Positions 38,134 through 48,820 of a stretch of 63,545 nt of DNA are shown here, one piece after another; position 1 is the first letter of the stretch, and the number at the start of each line of letters is the position of its first letter. Origin of the DNA: Clostridia bacterium (GTDB taxonomy: Bacteria; Bacillota; Clostridia; TANB77; CAG-508); the NCBI GenBank assembly GCA_017470645.1, contig JAFUYJ010000003.1:1-63545 (forward strand), given 5' to 3'. A program made the position numbers and the translations under genes. The notes below the pieces were generated by a model. That model was not told the DNA's origin, ran no database searches, and saw only the letters and a program-made list of their open reading frames with translations.

Positions 38134-39714
38134 TTATTTCATGCATGATCTAATATATTCAATTTCTTCATCTCTATCAAGTCTTGCAAATAAAGGTTCT
38201 CCTTTTTCAATTACCTTTGTATTTTCTTGAATTTCGTTATCTGAATATGCTAAATCCCAGTTTTTGTTTGCAGAATCAATATTTAATTGTTTTAAAATTT
38301 CATCTGACTTACCTGGCATAAAAGGAGTTAAAAGAATTGCAATTTTTCTTAATGTTTCAGCTAAATGGAACATTACAGATTTTAGTTTTTCTTTATCTTC
38401 TTCTAATTCTGATTTAGATAGTTTCCATGGTTCTGTTTCGTCAACGTATTTGTTTGCTCTTGAAATAATTGCCCACAATTCAACTAGAGCATTGCTTACA
38501 TGGTATGTATCCATAGCTTCTTCTATCTTTGTTATTTGTGTCTTTATAGTTTCTTCAAGTGAATCATCAAAATCAGTTCTAACTTTAATGTTTGTAGGAA
38601 TAACCCCATCAAAATACTTATTTATCATTCCAATTGTTCTACTTAGTAAATTTCCTAGGTCATTTGCTAAATCATAATTAAATCTATCTACAAAGTCTTC
38701 TGGAGTAAACATTGAATCTTGTGCAAAACTCATCAATCTTAGTAAGTAATATTTTGTTGCATCTAGACCATATCTATCAATTAAAACTTCTGGATATACA
38801 ACATTTCCAACAGATTTTGACATTTTCCCATCTTTCATTACAACCCAGCTATGAGCATATATTTGTTTTGGTAATTCTAAACCAAGTGCATGTAAAAATA
38901 TAGGCCAATATATTCCATGGAATCTTATAATTTCTTTTCCAACTACATGCAAATCAGCAGGCCAATATTTATTAAATAAAGTATCGTCATCACTTGCATA
39001 ACCTAAAGCTGTGATATAGTTTGTTAACGCATCAAGCCACACATATAAAACGTGTTCTGGGTCATTTGGCATTGGAATTCCCCAATCGAAAGTGTTACGA
39101 CTTATGCACAAATCTTCTAGTCCTGGTTCTATAAAATTCTTAAATATCTCTGTTTTTCTTGACTCAGGAACTATAAAATCTGGATGTTCAGCATAAAAAT
39201 CTTTTATCCATTGCTCATATTTCTTCATATTAAAGAAATATGCATCTTCACTCATTTTCTTTACTTCACGACCACAGTCTGGGCATTTTCCATCAACTAA
39301 TTGTGTTTCCGTGAAATAATTCTCGCATGGCATACAGTACCAACCTTCATATTTTCCTTTATAGATATCTCCATTATCAATAAATCTTTTTACAATTTCT
39401 TGAACTGCCTTGCAGTGATAGTCGTCTGTTGTTCTTATGAATTTATTATAACCAATATCCATTAGCTCCCACAATTTCTTTGCTGCATCAGCCATTTCAT
39501 CAACATGCTCTTGTGGAGTTAATCCTCTCTTTTCAGCAACCGTTTGAATTTTTTGACCATGCTCGTCCAAACCAGTTAGCATGAATGAATCATATCCTCT
39601 TGCTTGTTTGTATCTTTTTATTGCATCTGTTAAAACTTCGCAATATGCTGTACCAATATGAAATTTTCCACTTGGATAGTAGATTGGTGTTGTTATATAA
39701 AACTTTTTATCCAT
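38134..39714 (-). CDS. metG: Methionyl-tRNA synthetase
   Basis: 526 residues from ATG 39714 (GGGGAG seven bases upstream). The in-frame extension to 39795 overlaps a palindromic repeat and lacks a ribosome site. It has the HIGH-type motif PSGKFHIGTAY, zinc motif CMPCENYF...CPDCGR, KMSKS loop DGKMSKSVGN and the anticodon helix domain. It lacks the C-terminal EMAP-like tRNA-binding domain, as in many short bacterial MetRS. Confidence 0.95.
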   Translation of the reverse strand: MDKKFYITTPIYYPSGKFHIGTAYCEVLTDAIKRYKQARGYDSFMLTGLDEHGQKIQTVAEKRGLTPQEHVDEMADAAKKLWELMDIGYNKFIRTTDDYHCKAVQEIVKRFIDNGDIYKGKYEGWYCMPCENYFTETQLVDGKCPDCGREVKKMSEDAYFFNMKKYEQWIKDFYAEHPDFIVPESRKTEIFKNFIEPGLEDLCISRNTFDWGIPMPNDPEHVLYVWLDALTNYITALGYASDDDTLFNKYWPADLHVVGKEIIRFHGIYWPIFLHALGLELPKQIYAHSWVVMKDGKMSKSVGNVVYPEVLIDRYGLDATKYYLLRLMSFAQDSMFTPEDFVDRFNYDLANDLGNLLSRTIGMINKYFDGVIPTNIKVRTDFDDSLEETIKTQITKIEEAMDTYHVSNALVELWAIISRANKYVDETEPWKLSKSELEEDKEKLKSVMFHLAETLRKIAILLTPFMPGKSDEILKQLNIDSANKNWDLAYSDNEIQENTKVIEKGEPLFARLDRDEEIEYIRSCMK

Positions 39715-39737
39715 TGTTATGCTCCCCTTTCTTTTTA

Positions 39738-39862
39738 ATTGTGGACGGTTCTTTTTATATTTTCGAATTAAGAACCGTCCTACATTTTGTACCATATATA
39801 TTTTTATCTTAAAGGAGTGTCCCCTGTTTTAAAAATTTGAAAAAAAGGACCGTCCCCAATTT
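39738..39862. repeat. Two REP-like palindromic copies (GGACGGTTC and GGACCGTCCCC)
   Basis: First a palindrome AATTGTGGACGGTTCTT...AAGAACCGTCC, then a second unit containing GTGTCCCC and AAAAGGACCGTCCCCAATTT. Both belong to the GGGAC family of this window, between metG and glmM. Confidence 0.75.
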
Positions 39863-39866
39863 AAAA

Positions 39867-41231
39867 TTAACCTAATTTTTCTTCGATTAGCTTAGCTAGC
39901 TTTGTAGCTTTTTCTTTTATATATTCTTGATTTTCTCCTTCAATCATAACCCTTATTAAAGGTTCTGTTCCTGAAGCTCTTATTAATACTCTTCCATTTC
40001 CTGAAAACTCTGCTTCTAATTTTTCAATTTCTGCTTTGATTTCTGGATCATTTTTGTATTCATCTTTTTTGTCATTTTTTATTCTTGCATTTACAAGTAC
40101 TTGAGGGTATGCTTTCATAATGCTTGAAATTTCTGATGCTGTTTTATTTTGTTCAAGCATTGCTCTTATTAATAATATTGATGTTAAAATTCCGTCTCCT
40201 GTAGGGTTATAATCTAAACATATTACGTGTCCAGATTGTTCTCCGCCAAGATTGTATCCGTTTTTTAACATTTCTTCTAATACGTATCTATCCCCGACTT
40301 TTGTTTGAACAAGGCCAATGTTATTTGCTTCCGCAAATTTGTTTAGTCCTAAATTACTCATTACTGTTGCTACAACTGTATCATTTTTTAGAATACCCTT
40401 TTGTTTGAATGAATTTGATAGAATTGCTAATATTTTATCTCCATCTATTTCATTTCCGTTTTCATCTACAGCTAAACATCTATCTCCGTCACCGTCATAT
40501 GCTATTCCTAAGCTACATTTGTTTTCTACAACAAATTTCTTTAATCCTTCTAAGTGTGTTGAACCACATTTATCATTTATATTAACTCCATTTGGTGTAT
40601 CATTTATAATTTTGTGCTTAATTCCTAATACTTTAAATATTTTATCGGCAACAACAGATGTAGCACCATTTGCTGTATCTACTGCCACAACAAAGTTTTC
40701 TTTATCGAATTGTTCTAATTCTTCTTCGAAATTCTTTCTGAAGAAGTATACATACTCATCTAATAAATCTGTTCTGATTTCAGATACTCCTATTTTTTCA
40801 TTAACTGCTGTTAATTCATCTATTTTACCTGAATCCATTACTTCTTCAATTTCTTCTTCTAATTCATCTGGAATTTTCATTCCTTTATTACTGAAGTATT
40901 TTACTCCATTAAATTCAAATGTATTGTGTGATGCTGAAATTACAACACTTGCATCTGCTTTAAATCTTCTTGTTAAATATGCTACAGCTGGTGTTGGCAT
41001 TACATCTAGTATTTTAACATTTGCTCCATAGCTTAAGAAACCTGCTGTCATAGCACTCTCTATAAGTGTTCCTGATATACGTGTATCTCTTCCTATTAAA
41101 ATTATAGGTGTATGATCTGTATGCTTTGATAATACATATGCACCTGCTTTTGCAACTTTATAAACTAACTCAGGAGAAAGCTCTGTATTTGCTATTCTTC
41201 TGATTCCATCTGTTCCAAAATATTTTCTCAT
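39867..41231 (-). CDS. glmM: Phosphoglucosamine mutase
   Basis: 454 residues. Converts glucosamine-6-P to glucosamine-1-P for peptidoglycan. N-terminal YFGTDGIRRIAN, active serine loop SVVISASHNTFEFNG, metal loop AYDGDGDRC, substrate loop GGEQSGHV and phosphate loop RASGTEPLIRVM are all intact. AGGGAGG precedes ATG. Convergent order with metG and rpoZ is ordinary. Confidence 0.97.
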   Translation of the reverse strand: MRKYFGTDGIRRIANTELSPELVYKVAKAGAYVLSKHTDHTPIILIGRDTRISGTLIESAMTAGFLSYGANVKILDVMPTPAVAYLTRRFKADASVVISASHNTFEFNGVKYFSNKGMKIPDELEEEIEEVMDSGKIDELTAVNEKIGVSEIRTDLLDEYVYFFRKNFEEELEQFDKENFVVAVDTANGATSVVADKIFKVLGIKHKIINDTPNGVNINDKCGSTHLEGLKKFVVENKCSLGIAYDGDGDRCLAVDENGNEIDGDKILAILSNSFKQKGILKNDTVVATVMSNLGLNKFAEANNIGLVQTKVGDRYVLEEMLKNGYNLGGEQSGHVICLDYNPTGDGILTSILLIRAMLEQNKTASEISSIMKAYPQVLVNARIKNDKKDEYKNDPEIKAEIEKLEAEFSGNGRVLIRASGTEPLIRVMIEGENQEYIKEKATKLAKLIEEKLG

Positions 41232-41305
41232 TTTGTTCGACCTCCCTTAGTATCTATTGTATTATACATTTTTGAAAATAATTAGTCAATGATAATTAGC
41301 GTGTT

Positions 41306-41350
41306 TTTACATAATTTCGAAATAATTCCTGTGGTGTCAACTTGTTATGT
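41306..41350. repeat. 45-bp repeat, copy C
   Basis: Third copy of the TTTACATA...GTGGTGTCAACTTGTTATGT element (A at 918, B at 989). It lies between glmM and rpoZ. B and C share their last 20 bases exactly. Confidence 0.65.
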
Positions 41351-41386
41351 ATATCGTATATCGGTTATTTATACTTTTCTCATATG

Positions 41387-41417
41387 AAAAGAGCAGAGAT
41401 TTATTTCTCTGCTCTTT
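41387..41417 (-). terminator. rpoZ terminator overlapping its stop
   Basis: AAAGAGCAGAGA...TCTCTGCTCTTT, one arm encoding the last residues. Confidence 0.75.
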
Positions 41418-41601
41418 GTATATGTATTTTTCCTTCTTTTAGTTCTAGTGATGCCACCGTAACTTTTGATGGTTCTTCTGTTTCTACTAATGCCTCTTTT
41501 CCGTCTTGCAACTCCCTTGCCCTTTTTGAAATTGCACTTACCAAATCATATCTATTAATTGATTTCGATAACAATTCTTCTGTACTTGGTTTATTTATCA
41601 T
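41401..41601 (-). CDS. rpoZ: RNA polymerase omega subunit
   Basis: 66 residues from ATG 41601 (AAAGGGG eight bases upstream). INKPSTEELLSKSINRYDLVSAISKRARELQDG carries the RYxLVxxxxKRAR omega signature. Omega helps fold and assemble beta-prime. Position beside glmM is not diagnostic, but the motif is clear. Confidence 0.9.
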   Translation of the reverse strand: MINKPSTEELLSKSINRYDLVSAISKRARELQDGKEALVETEEPSKVTVASLELKEGKIHIQRAEK

Positions 41602-41780
41602 TTTAAACACCCCTTTTCTTTTTAATTAACATTTATGATTCTAATAAAGCATGCACTCTTTTAGCTGGATTTACGCCAAAAGACTACACACTACCTATAT
41701 TTATTATAACACATTTTTCGGTTTTATGTAATATTAATTTTTAGTTTTTGAAATTTTTTTTAAAAATTTATGTTTTATCG

Positions 41781-41809
41781 TAGACAAAAATTTTAAAGTG
41801 TGTTAAGAT
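41781..41809 (+). promoter_or_regulatory. Promoter of tRNA-Leu
   Basis: TAGACA, 17 bp, TAAGAT, with transcription start about 10 bp before the tRNA. Confidence 0.65.
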
Positions 41810-41826
41810 AATTGGGTAGTTGATTT

Positions 41827-41909
41827 GCCTGAGTGGCGGAACTGGCAGACGCACTGGATTCAAAATCCAGCGGGAAACCATGTGGGTTCGAGTCCCACCC
41901 CAGGCACCA
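41827..41909 (+). tRNA. tRNA-Leu, anticodon CAA
   Basis: Class II tRNA with long variable arm, anticodon loop TTCAAAA, T arm GTGGGTTCGAGTCCCAC and encoded CCA. The acceptor GCCTGAG pairs with CCCAGGC except for an A-C mismatch at pair 6-67. Its 3' end is the likely integration site of the island that follows. Confidence 0.93.
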
Positions 41910-41911
41910 TA
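41901..41911. repeat. Candidate attL: tRNA-Leu 3' end
   Basis: CAGGCACCATA at the tRNA 3' end recurs at 49708-49718. Only 11 bp are identical, so this is suggestive. Confidence 0.4.
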
Positions 41912-41990
41912 GGAAGTTTTCGTCGAACTTTTTGAATCACTTGAAACCAGCGAGTTTTGAGATTAGAAAATTGACGAACACAAAAATCGA

Positions 41991-42020
41991 AAGATCAATT
42001 CGTAAGAATTGGTCTTTTTT
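41991..42020 (+). terminator. tRNA-Leu terminator
   Basis: AAGATCAATTC...GAATTGGTCTTTTTT. Confidence 0.85.
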
Positions 42021-42100
42021 GTATGCGTAATTTTCTCTATTAGGAAACATTTTATCATACAAAAGGCCTAAAAACATTGAATTTAGGAGGTTTTTGTGGT

Positions 42101-42373
42101 ATGATGCACATAATTAAGAAAAAAATCATAATGACAGAAGAATTAAAATCCAAAATAACTTGGGCTTGCAGTTTCAATAATACTAAACCAAAGATAATGG
42201 AAGGAAATCTTCGAATTGTTGAGCGTACGAATTTAGCGTATATAGAGCCTCATAGAGTTATTATTAAGGACAAGTTGTATCTTTTCTTTAATGATGTAAG
42301 CTACTTCTATGTTGGTAATCTAGCTCAAAAAATTCCAATTTCCAGATTAAGTGATTATATTTCAGTTAGCTGA
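42101..42373 (+). CDS. Small protein of unknown function beside the recombinase
   Basis: About 90 residues from ATG 42101 (AGGAGG ten bases upstream). The TTG start at 42077 lies before the ribosome site. No motif is recognised. The second half is strand-rich with aromatic residues (DKLYLFFNDVSYFYVGNL). It may be an excisionase-type or other island protein, but this is a guess from position. A weak hairpin (AGGTGTCAG...CTGACGCCT) follows. Confidence 0.6.
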   Translation: MMHIIKKKIIMTEELKSKITWACSFNNTKPKIMEGNLRIVERTNLAYIEPHRVIIKDKLYLFFNDVSYFYVGNLAQKIPISRLSDYISVS

Positions 42374-42518
42374 TGTCAAACCGTTTTATTTATGATTTTC
42401 ATTTTTAGACAATAACGAATATATTAGGTGTCAGTTTAGCTGAAAATGGGCTAATCTGACGCCTATTTTGATGTAATAAAAACAAATGAGGATTATTTTA
42501 TAAAACACTTAATTTTAG

Positions 42519-44357
<1,839 letters not shown>

Positions 44358-44582
44358 AAATGTACCTAAAAAATCATTTTTTTATCTTTTAATGTACCTT
44401 TAAATATTAAATTATAGTGTTAAAAATTAATTTTTGCCACTTAATATTTATTATTTTTTTGCAGTAGCAAGCAATGAATTTGTCCACACGCATAAATGTG
44501 TTTTGAAAATTCTGTCTTTTGGGATTACATCCCAAACCCTTTATAAAAATTTGAAAGTAATAGCTTTTAATATATTAAAAGA

Positions 44583-44616
44583 ACCCTCACTATTAATAAT
44601 AACTAATAGTGAGGGT
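44583..44616 (-). terminator. Terminator of the radical SAM-JAMM operon
   Basis: ACCCTCACTATTA...TAATAGTGAGGGT then TTCTTTT on the minus strand. Confidence 0.85.
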
Positions 44617-44641
44617 TTGTTTTGGGTCAGCAGAAAGTTTT

Positions 44642-46351
44642 TTAATGTAACAAAATAAGTTTTGCCTGAATGCAATCCTTGCCTTCAAAACAAACTAAAA
44701 GCTCCTCCTGAGGATTTACCAAAACAGTAATAAATGATTTCATTTTGTCACAGTATTCTTTGTGATTCTTCGTATCATTCATGCTGAATCTGAAATCCGT
44801 TCCTTTTGGATGAGAATGTGCTAACCCGAGCAAGCAAACCTTTCCAAAATCATCTTGATAAATCAAATCCGATTTTGTAATGTTTTCGTTTATAATATCT
44901 ACTTCATCAAGTGCCAAGTTGAAACAAAAATCGTTTGTTGCTGCCATATTGCTTGCTCTGTTAATCAACACCGCTGGCACAACAAATTTTACAATGTAAA
45001 AATTACCGATTTTATTTCCAATAAGAGCTACTTGTTGCTCGTAGAGATTTGTAGGATGACATTCTCCATAGTGGAAGATATTTTTGAGTTCACAAACAGC
45101 TTTTGGAGTGAAAATAACTGTTGTAGAAAATCCTGCTTTAGGAATTACTTCAAACTTTAAACTGCATTCTTGCTTCTCTCTTATCTTTTCAATTAAAGCT
45201 TTTTCTGTTGGAACCATTCTCTCTTCATCTTTTACAGAGGACTTTGCCTCAAACATTCTCTTAAAGCAATATTGGGGCTCCATTTTGTCAAAATCAAAGT
45301 TGTGGAATGAGTCTCCTCTGCAGAATCTCCAGTTCTTGCAATTTTCACATTCTTTTCCTTTTGTCCTTTCAGGATTTCTGTAAATTTGAAACTTATTCTC
45401 CCAAACGTCTACAAAATCATCTTTCAAGATGTTTCCCTGAATAAGTTCTGGTCTTCTTGGAATATTTGGACAGCCAAAGATATCTCCATTATACAAAATT
45501 GAAGCCGTATGAATTCCAGTAAAACATGCAAACTTTCTTCCTGTTGGATCTGGCGTATCATTTGTGTTGCCAAAATAATGTGTACAACTCCAAATTACTG
45601 GTAATGATGAATTGCTGTGTCTTTGGATAAATTCAAAGAGATATTCATAATCCTCTCTTTCAAGCAGTAAGTTTTCATTATCACATGCTCTTCCAATAGG
45701 ATCTATGTTACTTACTCTAAGTGAATCAATCCCAATCATTGTAAGAAGTCTGTACAAATCCGGAAGTTCTTTAAGATTATTTTTCGTTGCAACGAAAGTT
45801 ACCTGAATGTGTTCTACAAAATTTGCTTCTTTCAGCTTCTGAATAGCTTCTATTATTCTGTCAAAGCAGCCTTCAACATGCCTAAAATGTTCATGAGTTT
45901 CCTTCATGCCATCAAGACTTATCGTGATTGTTTTCATATTGGTTTCCTTGAGCTTTTCAATAATGTCATCTGTAATCAACATTCCATTAGTAACCAAGCC
46001 CCAGGAAAAACCAATATTTGCTGCATGCTCTACAATTTCAAATAAGTCTTTTCTCATTAATGGCTCTCCACCTGTAACATTCAGCATAATGCCCTTTGTA
46101 CCAAGTTTTCTAGCCACTAAATCTAATACTGCTTTGAAATCTTCTGCTGATAACTCTTCTCTCTTCTTAGAATCGCATCTGCTTCCACAATGGTCACAGA
46201 AAGCATTGCATCTTTGCGTTACTTCCAAGAAAAGATTACAAAGCCGGTGTCCATCTGAATCAATTGTGTAAGGGTTTCTTACAGAAATGGGTGCAGATTT
46301 CTCTGCACCCACTCCATATACCTTACCACCTATATTGAGTGTGTTAGGCAT
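44642..46351 (-). CDS. Radical SAM-SPASM enzyme fused to a JAMM/MPN domain
   Basis: 569 residues. Radical SAM cluster CNAFCDHC (Cys 48, 52, 55), NVTGGEPLMRKDLFE, and a SPASM-type auxiliary cysteine set (CFTGIH, GCPN, CENCKNWRFCRGDSFH, QYC; about 280-365). These mark peptide-modifying enzymes. The C-terminal third (about 400-569) carries HSHPKGTDFRFSMND at 512-526, the JAMM metal motif HxHP...SxxD of isopeptidase/ubiquitin-processing proteases. I know no standard protein with this fusion. It follows the 46366-46851 gene by 14 bp. GC and one in-frame CGG Arg (DGHRLC) mark it as acquired. AGGAGG precedes ATG. Confidence 0.85.
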   Translation of the reverse strand: MPNTLNIGGKVYGVGAEKSAPISVRNPYTIDSDGHRLCNLFLEVTQRCNAFCDHCGSRCDSKKREELSAEDFKAVLDLVARKLGTKGIMLNVTGGEPLMRKDLFEIVEHAANIGFSWGLVTNGMLITDDIIEKLKETNMKTITISLDGMKETHEHFRHVEGCFDRIIEAIQKLKEANFVEHIQVTFVATKNNLKELPDLYRLLTMIGIDSLRVSNIDPIGRACDNENLLLEREDYEYLFEFIQRHSNSSLPVIWSCTHYFGNTNDTPDPTGRKFACFTGIHTASILYNGDIFGCPNIPRRPELIQGNILKDDFVDVWENKFQIYRNPERTKGKECENCKNWRFCRGDSFHNFDFDKMEPQYCFKRMFEAKSSVKDEERMVPTEKALIEKIREKQECSLKFEVIPKAGFSTTVIFTPKAVCELKNIFHYGECHPTNLYEQQVALIGNKIGNFYIVKFVVPAVLINRASNMAATNDFCFNLALDEVDIINENITKSDLIYQDDFGKVCLLGLAHSHPKGTDFRFSMNDTKNHKEYCDKMKSFITVLVNPQEELLVCFEGKDCIQAKLILLH

Positions 46352-46365
46352 ATTTTCCTCCTTTG

Positions 46366-46851
46366 TTAGATAGTTGTATCTGTACGTATGCTATCCTCTG
46401 TGTTGTAACTTTCTGCTTCAACAATTTCGTCCTGTACAGATTTTGCCATGGGACAACCATACAAGCAACGCATATTGCTCCAGTCAGTATAAGTTCTTTC
46501 ACGCGCTGCCATAACAACCAGAAGTGATCCTTCAGTTGCACCCAATTCAGCCAAACTTCTTCCATCTGTCGTGTCCGAATCTGCAATCTCAACGAACTCT
46601 TTGTCAAATCCAGTAGCAAAAAACAGCATACTGTTGTTATATGCCTCACTTTGACTTGAAATAAAGCCTCTAGCACGCATATAGTCCTTGAGTTGAAATT
46701 CATCCATATCCTTTGAAACATTCATATCAAACATTTTCTTGTCGTAATGATATGTACACTGTTTCCATTCCTCCTCAGAAATTGGTCCAATTGGCAATCT
46801 GTAGCCAGTACCAGTGACCATAATATGAAGCATGATTTTCTCTTCCGACAT
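46366..46851 (-). CDS. Partner of the radical SAM-JAMM enzyme, possible ubiquitin-like substrate
   Basis: 161 residues. It begins IMLHIMVTGTGYRLPIGPIS. After a helical middle it has RSLAELGATEGSLLVVMAARER, which resembles the last strands of a beta-grasp/ubiquitin-like fold. The tail is cysteine-bearing (MRCLYGCPM) and acidic. I infer it is the substrate or carrier of the fused enzyme, since JAMM domains trim ubiquitin-like proteins and SPASM enzymes act on peptides. This is not proven. AAAGGAG precedes ATG. The two genes share a promoter and terminator. Confidence 0.6.
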   Translation of the reverse strand: MSEEKIMLHIMVTGTGYRLPIGPISEEEWKQCTYHYDKKMFDMNVSKDMDEFQLKDYMRARGFISSQSEAYNNSMLFFATGFDKEFVEIADSDTTDGRSLAELGATEGSLLVVMAARERTYTDWSNMRCLYGCPMAKSVQDEIVEAESYNTEDSIRTDTTI

Positions 46852-47057
46852 AAAAAAGCTCCTTTCAGAATTTGAAAATGGTGAATAAACTTTTGTTTCA
46901 TTCCTAAACTATTAGGTTCCAAATAATGCTGACCTTCATCATTTGGTTTATTTGCTTAATGCTGAACGCGAACTATTGCAAATACTGCATTGTTCCATTA
47001 AGCTATATATTCACGAGTATTTTTTATTAGATACTCGATAATTAAATTAATGATATT

Positions 47058-47086
47058 ATACTATCATGTTTTTATGTAAATGTCAA
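47058..47086 (-). promoter_or_regulatory. Promoter of the radical SAM-JAMM operon
   Basis: Minus strand TTGACA, 17 bp, TAGTAT. A 200-base leader follows, starting with CGAGTAT...AATACTCG. Confidence 0.7.
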
Positions 47087-47104
47087 ATTCTTAATCTTTT
47101 CATA

Positions 47105-48589
47105 TTACATATATTCATCAAAAATCTTTAATTCTTCACTTGGTATGATTTGAGTTAATCCTTTAATTTCTTCATCCTTTATTATTTTGCTCTCGTCTAT
47201 TTTAAAATTAAGCCATTCAGAATTCCATAATTTTACTCTTTTACTATAAATTTTTTGGCATAAAACAGAATTAAATTTTCTCTTTAGATTGCTTACAATT
47301 GTTATTCTCTGCAACCAAACACTTACATAATCTGTATTAGGAATTTTTAAGCATTTTCTTTCGATTAACGATATTATACTTTCCATTTCTTTTTTCTTCT
47401 CAAATTGAAGTAGTTTGCTTAATATGGCTATACATGAATGATATGATTTACTATTTTTACACATAATATCAATAATAATACTAATAATCTCCATATTTCC
47501 AACCGGCTTATTCTCTAATTTTTCAATTTTGTCTATATACAAATTATTAAGCATTGTAATAACTCGTCCACTATTAGGATATTCTAAAGAAAAATTTCTT
47601 ATTAATAGAATATTTTTTTGTAAACTAATATTGTCATCATATTTATAATCTATAGATGCTAATTTGTCAGCTTTTATGGATTTAGATATTACATCATCTG
47701 AAATTAAAGTTTTTTGTGCATTTAATCTCATATTTACTGATGCTAATACTTCTGAAATTATTTTCATTATTTCATTTAATTCATCTTTGTTATTTGAAAA
47801 AACCCTATAATCATCTCTATACCTTAGAATTTTATAATTTGATATTCCAGCCTCTTTTAGCCTATTTGATATTAAAGTATCTCCATATCCTAATACGATT
47901 TCTGCTATGAAATCCATAAGAGAACTTCCTTGTGGTATCCCATTTGTTTGACCATTACACATATTTCTAATACTCCTATCAATCTTGTTACCCAATAATT
48001 TGTAATCATCTCTTTTTTCTTTAGCAGTCTCTTTTCCATGCAATGCCCATGCAATTGTATGAGTATAAATTGAGCCATAGCAATCAACAACATCTGTTAT
48101 ACCTATATATTCATATTCTAATGCTAATTTTATTGAATTTTGTTCAAGTCCATTCCACCATTTACTTATAACAGCACCTTTATCTTTTTCTTTGGATGAA
48201 GATTCTACTAAATCACTACAACAAACAATATTACAATTTTGTTTAAATATTTTAAATCTATCTTTTATAAATGTCCAATTTGGTTCACTAGTTATAATAT
48301 TCACTAAATCAACATATATAGCAGGGTGAATTAGTTGAAACATTCTCCAAGAATATTTTCCATCTTTATTGTGATACAATACATAATTAACATTTTCACA
48401 CTTATCAGGTGGTATTAATTTATTATTTTTATAAAAAGAACTTAAGTCTTTATTATTAATCTTTTTATCAATATCTTTTAGCAAATCTGTAAAATCAAAA
48501 TATTTAGGTAATTCTAAAGAAAAATAACTGCTACTTTTTAGAAAATATTTTTTTGCTTTTTCTGGTGTCATATTTAATATATCTCTCAT
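47105..48589 (-). CDS. Abi/DRT-type reverse transcriptase
   Basis: 494 residues. RT motifs are GITDVVDCYGSIYTHTIAWALHGK (first catalytic Asp, then the YTHxIxWALHGK signature of antiphage RTs), NGIPQGSSLMDF, and the active site YRDD in LRYRDDYRVF. The C-terminal ~200 residues are helical with no recognised domain. Not a retron or group II type by these motifs. I expect a phage-defence role, as for known UG/Abi RTs, and cannot assign the subgroup. It sits alone, divergent from the MazF-like gene. Confidence 0.85.
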   Translation of the reverse strand: MRDILNMTPEKAKKYFLKSSSYFSLELPKYFDFTDLLKDIDKKINNKDLSSFYKNNKLIPPDKCENVNYVLYHNKDGKYSWRMFQLIHPAIYVDLVNIITSEPNWTFIKDRFKIFKQNCNIVCCSDLVESSSKEKDKGAVISKWWNGLEQNSIKLALEYEYIGITDVVDCYGSIYTHTIAWALHGKETAKEKRDDYKLLGNKIDRSIRNMCNGQTNGIPQGSSLMDFIAEIVLGYGDTLISNRLKEAGISNYKILRYRDDYRVFSNNKDELNEIMKIISEVLASVNMRLNAQKTLISDDVISKSIKADKLASIDYKYDDNISLQKNILLIRNFSLEYPNSGRVITMLNNLYIDKIEKLENKPVGNMEIISIIIDIMCKNSKSYHSCIAILSKLLQFEKKKEMESIISLIERKCLKIPNTDYVSVWLQRITIVSNLKRKFNSVLCQKIYSKRVKLWNSEWLNFKIDESKIIKDEEIKGLTQIIPSEELKIFDEYM

Positions 48590-48764
48590 TTTTTCTCTCG
48601 TATAATCAATTATATAGAAATATTAATCTATTTAATTGATTAATCCCTTTCTTTTAAATTTTTGATATATTATACCACCAATACATTGAAAAATAAAGAT
48701 TTTCAGTTCAAATAAATTTCTATTACAGATTGCGAACTTTTTTTCGCTTTTTTAAAGAAATCTA

Positions 48765-48792
48765 TTGATTTTTTCAAATTTTTTGATATAAT
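48765..48792 (+). promoter_or_regulatory. Promoter of the MazF-like gene
   Basis: TTGATT, 16 bp, TATAAT. Confidence 0.7.
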
Positions 48793-48820
48793 ATATAGAG
48801 CGAAAGGAAGTTTGGTAGTC

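Noticed and set aside
41833..42030. ORF across tRNA-Leu
   Set aside because: Covers the tRNA and its terminator.
44855..46271. Plus-strand ORFs over the radical SAM gene
   Set aside because: Antisense shadows without ribosome sites.
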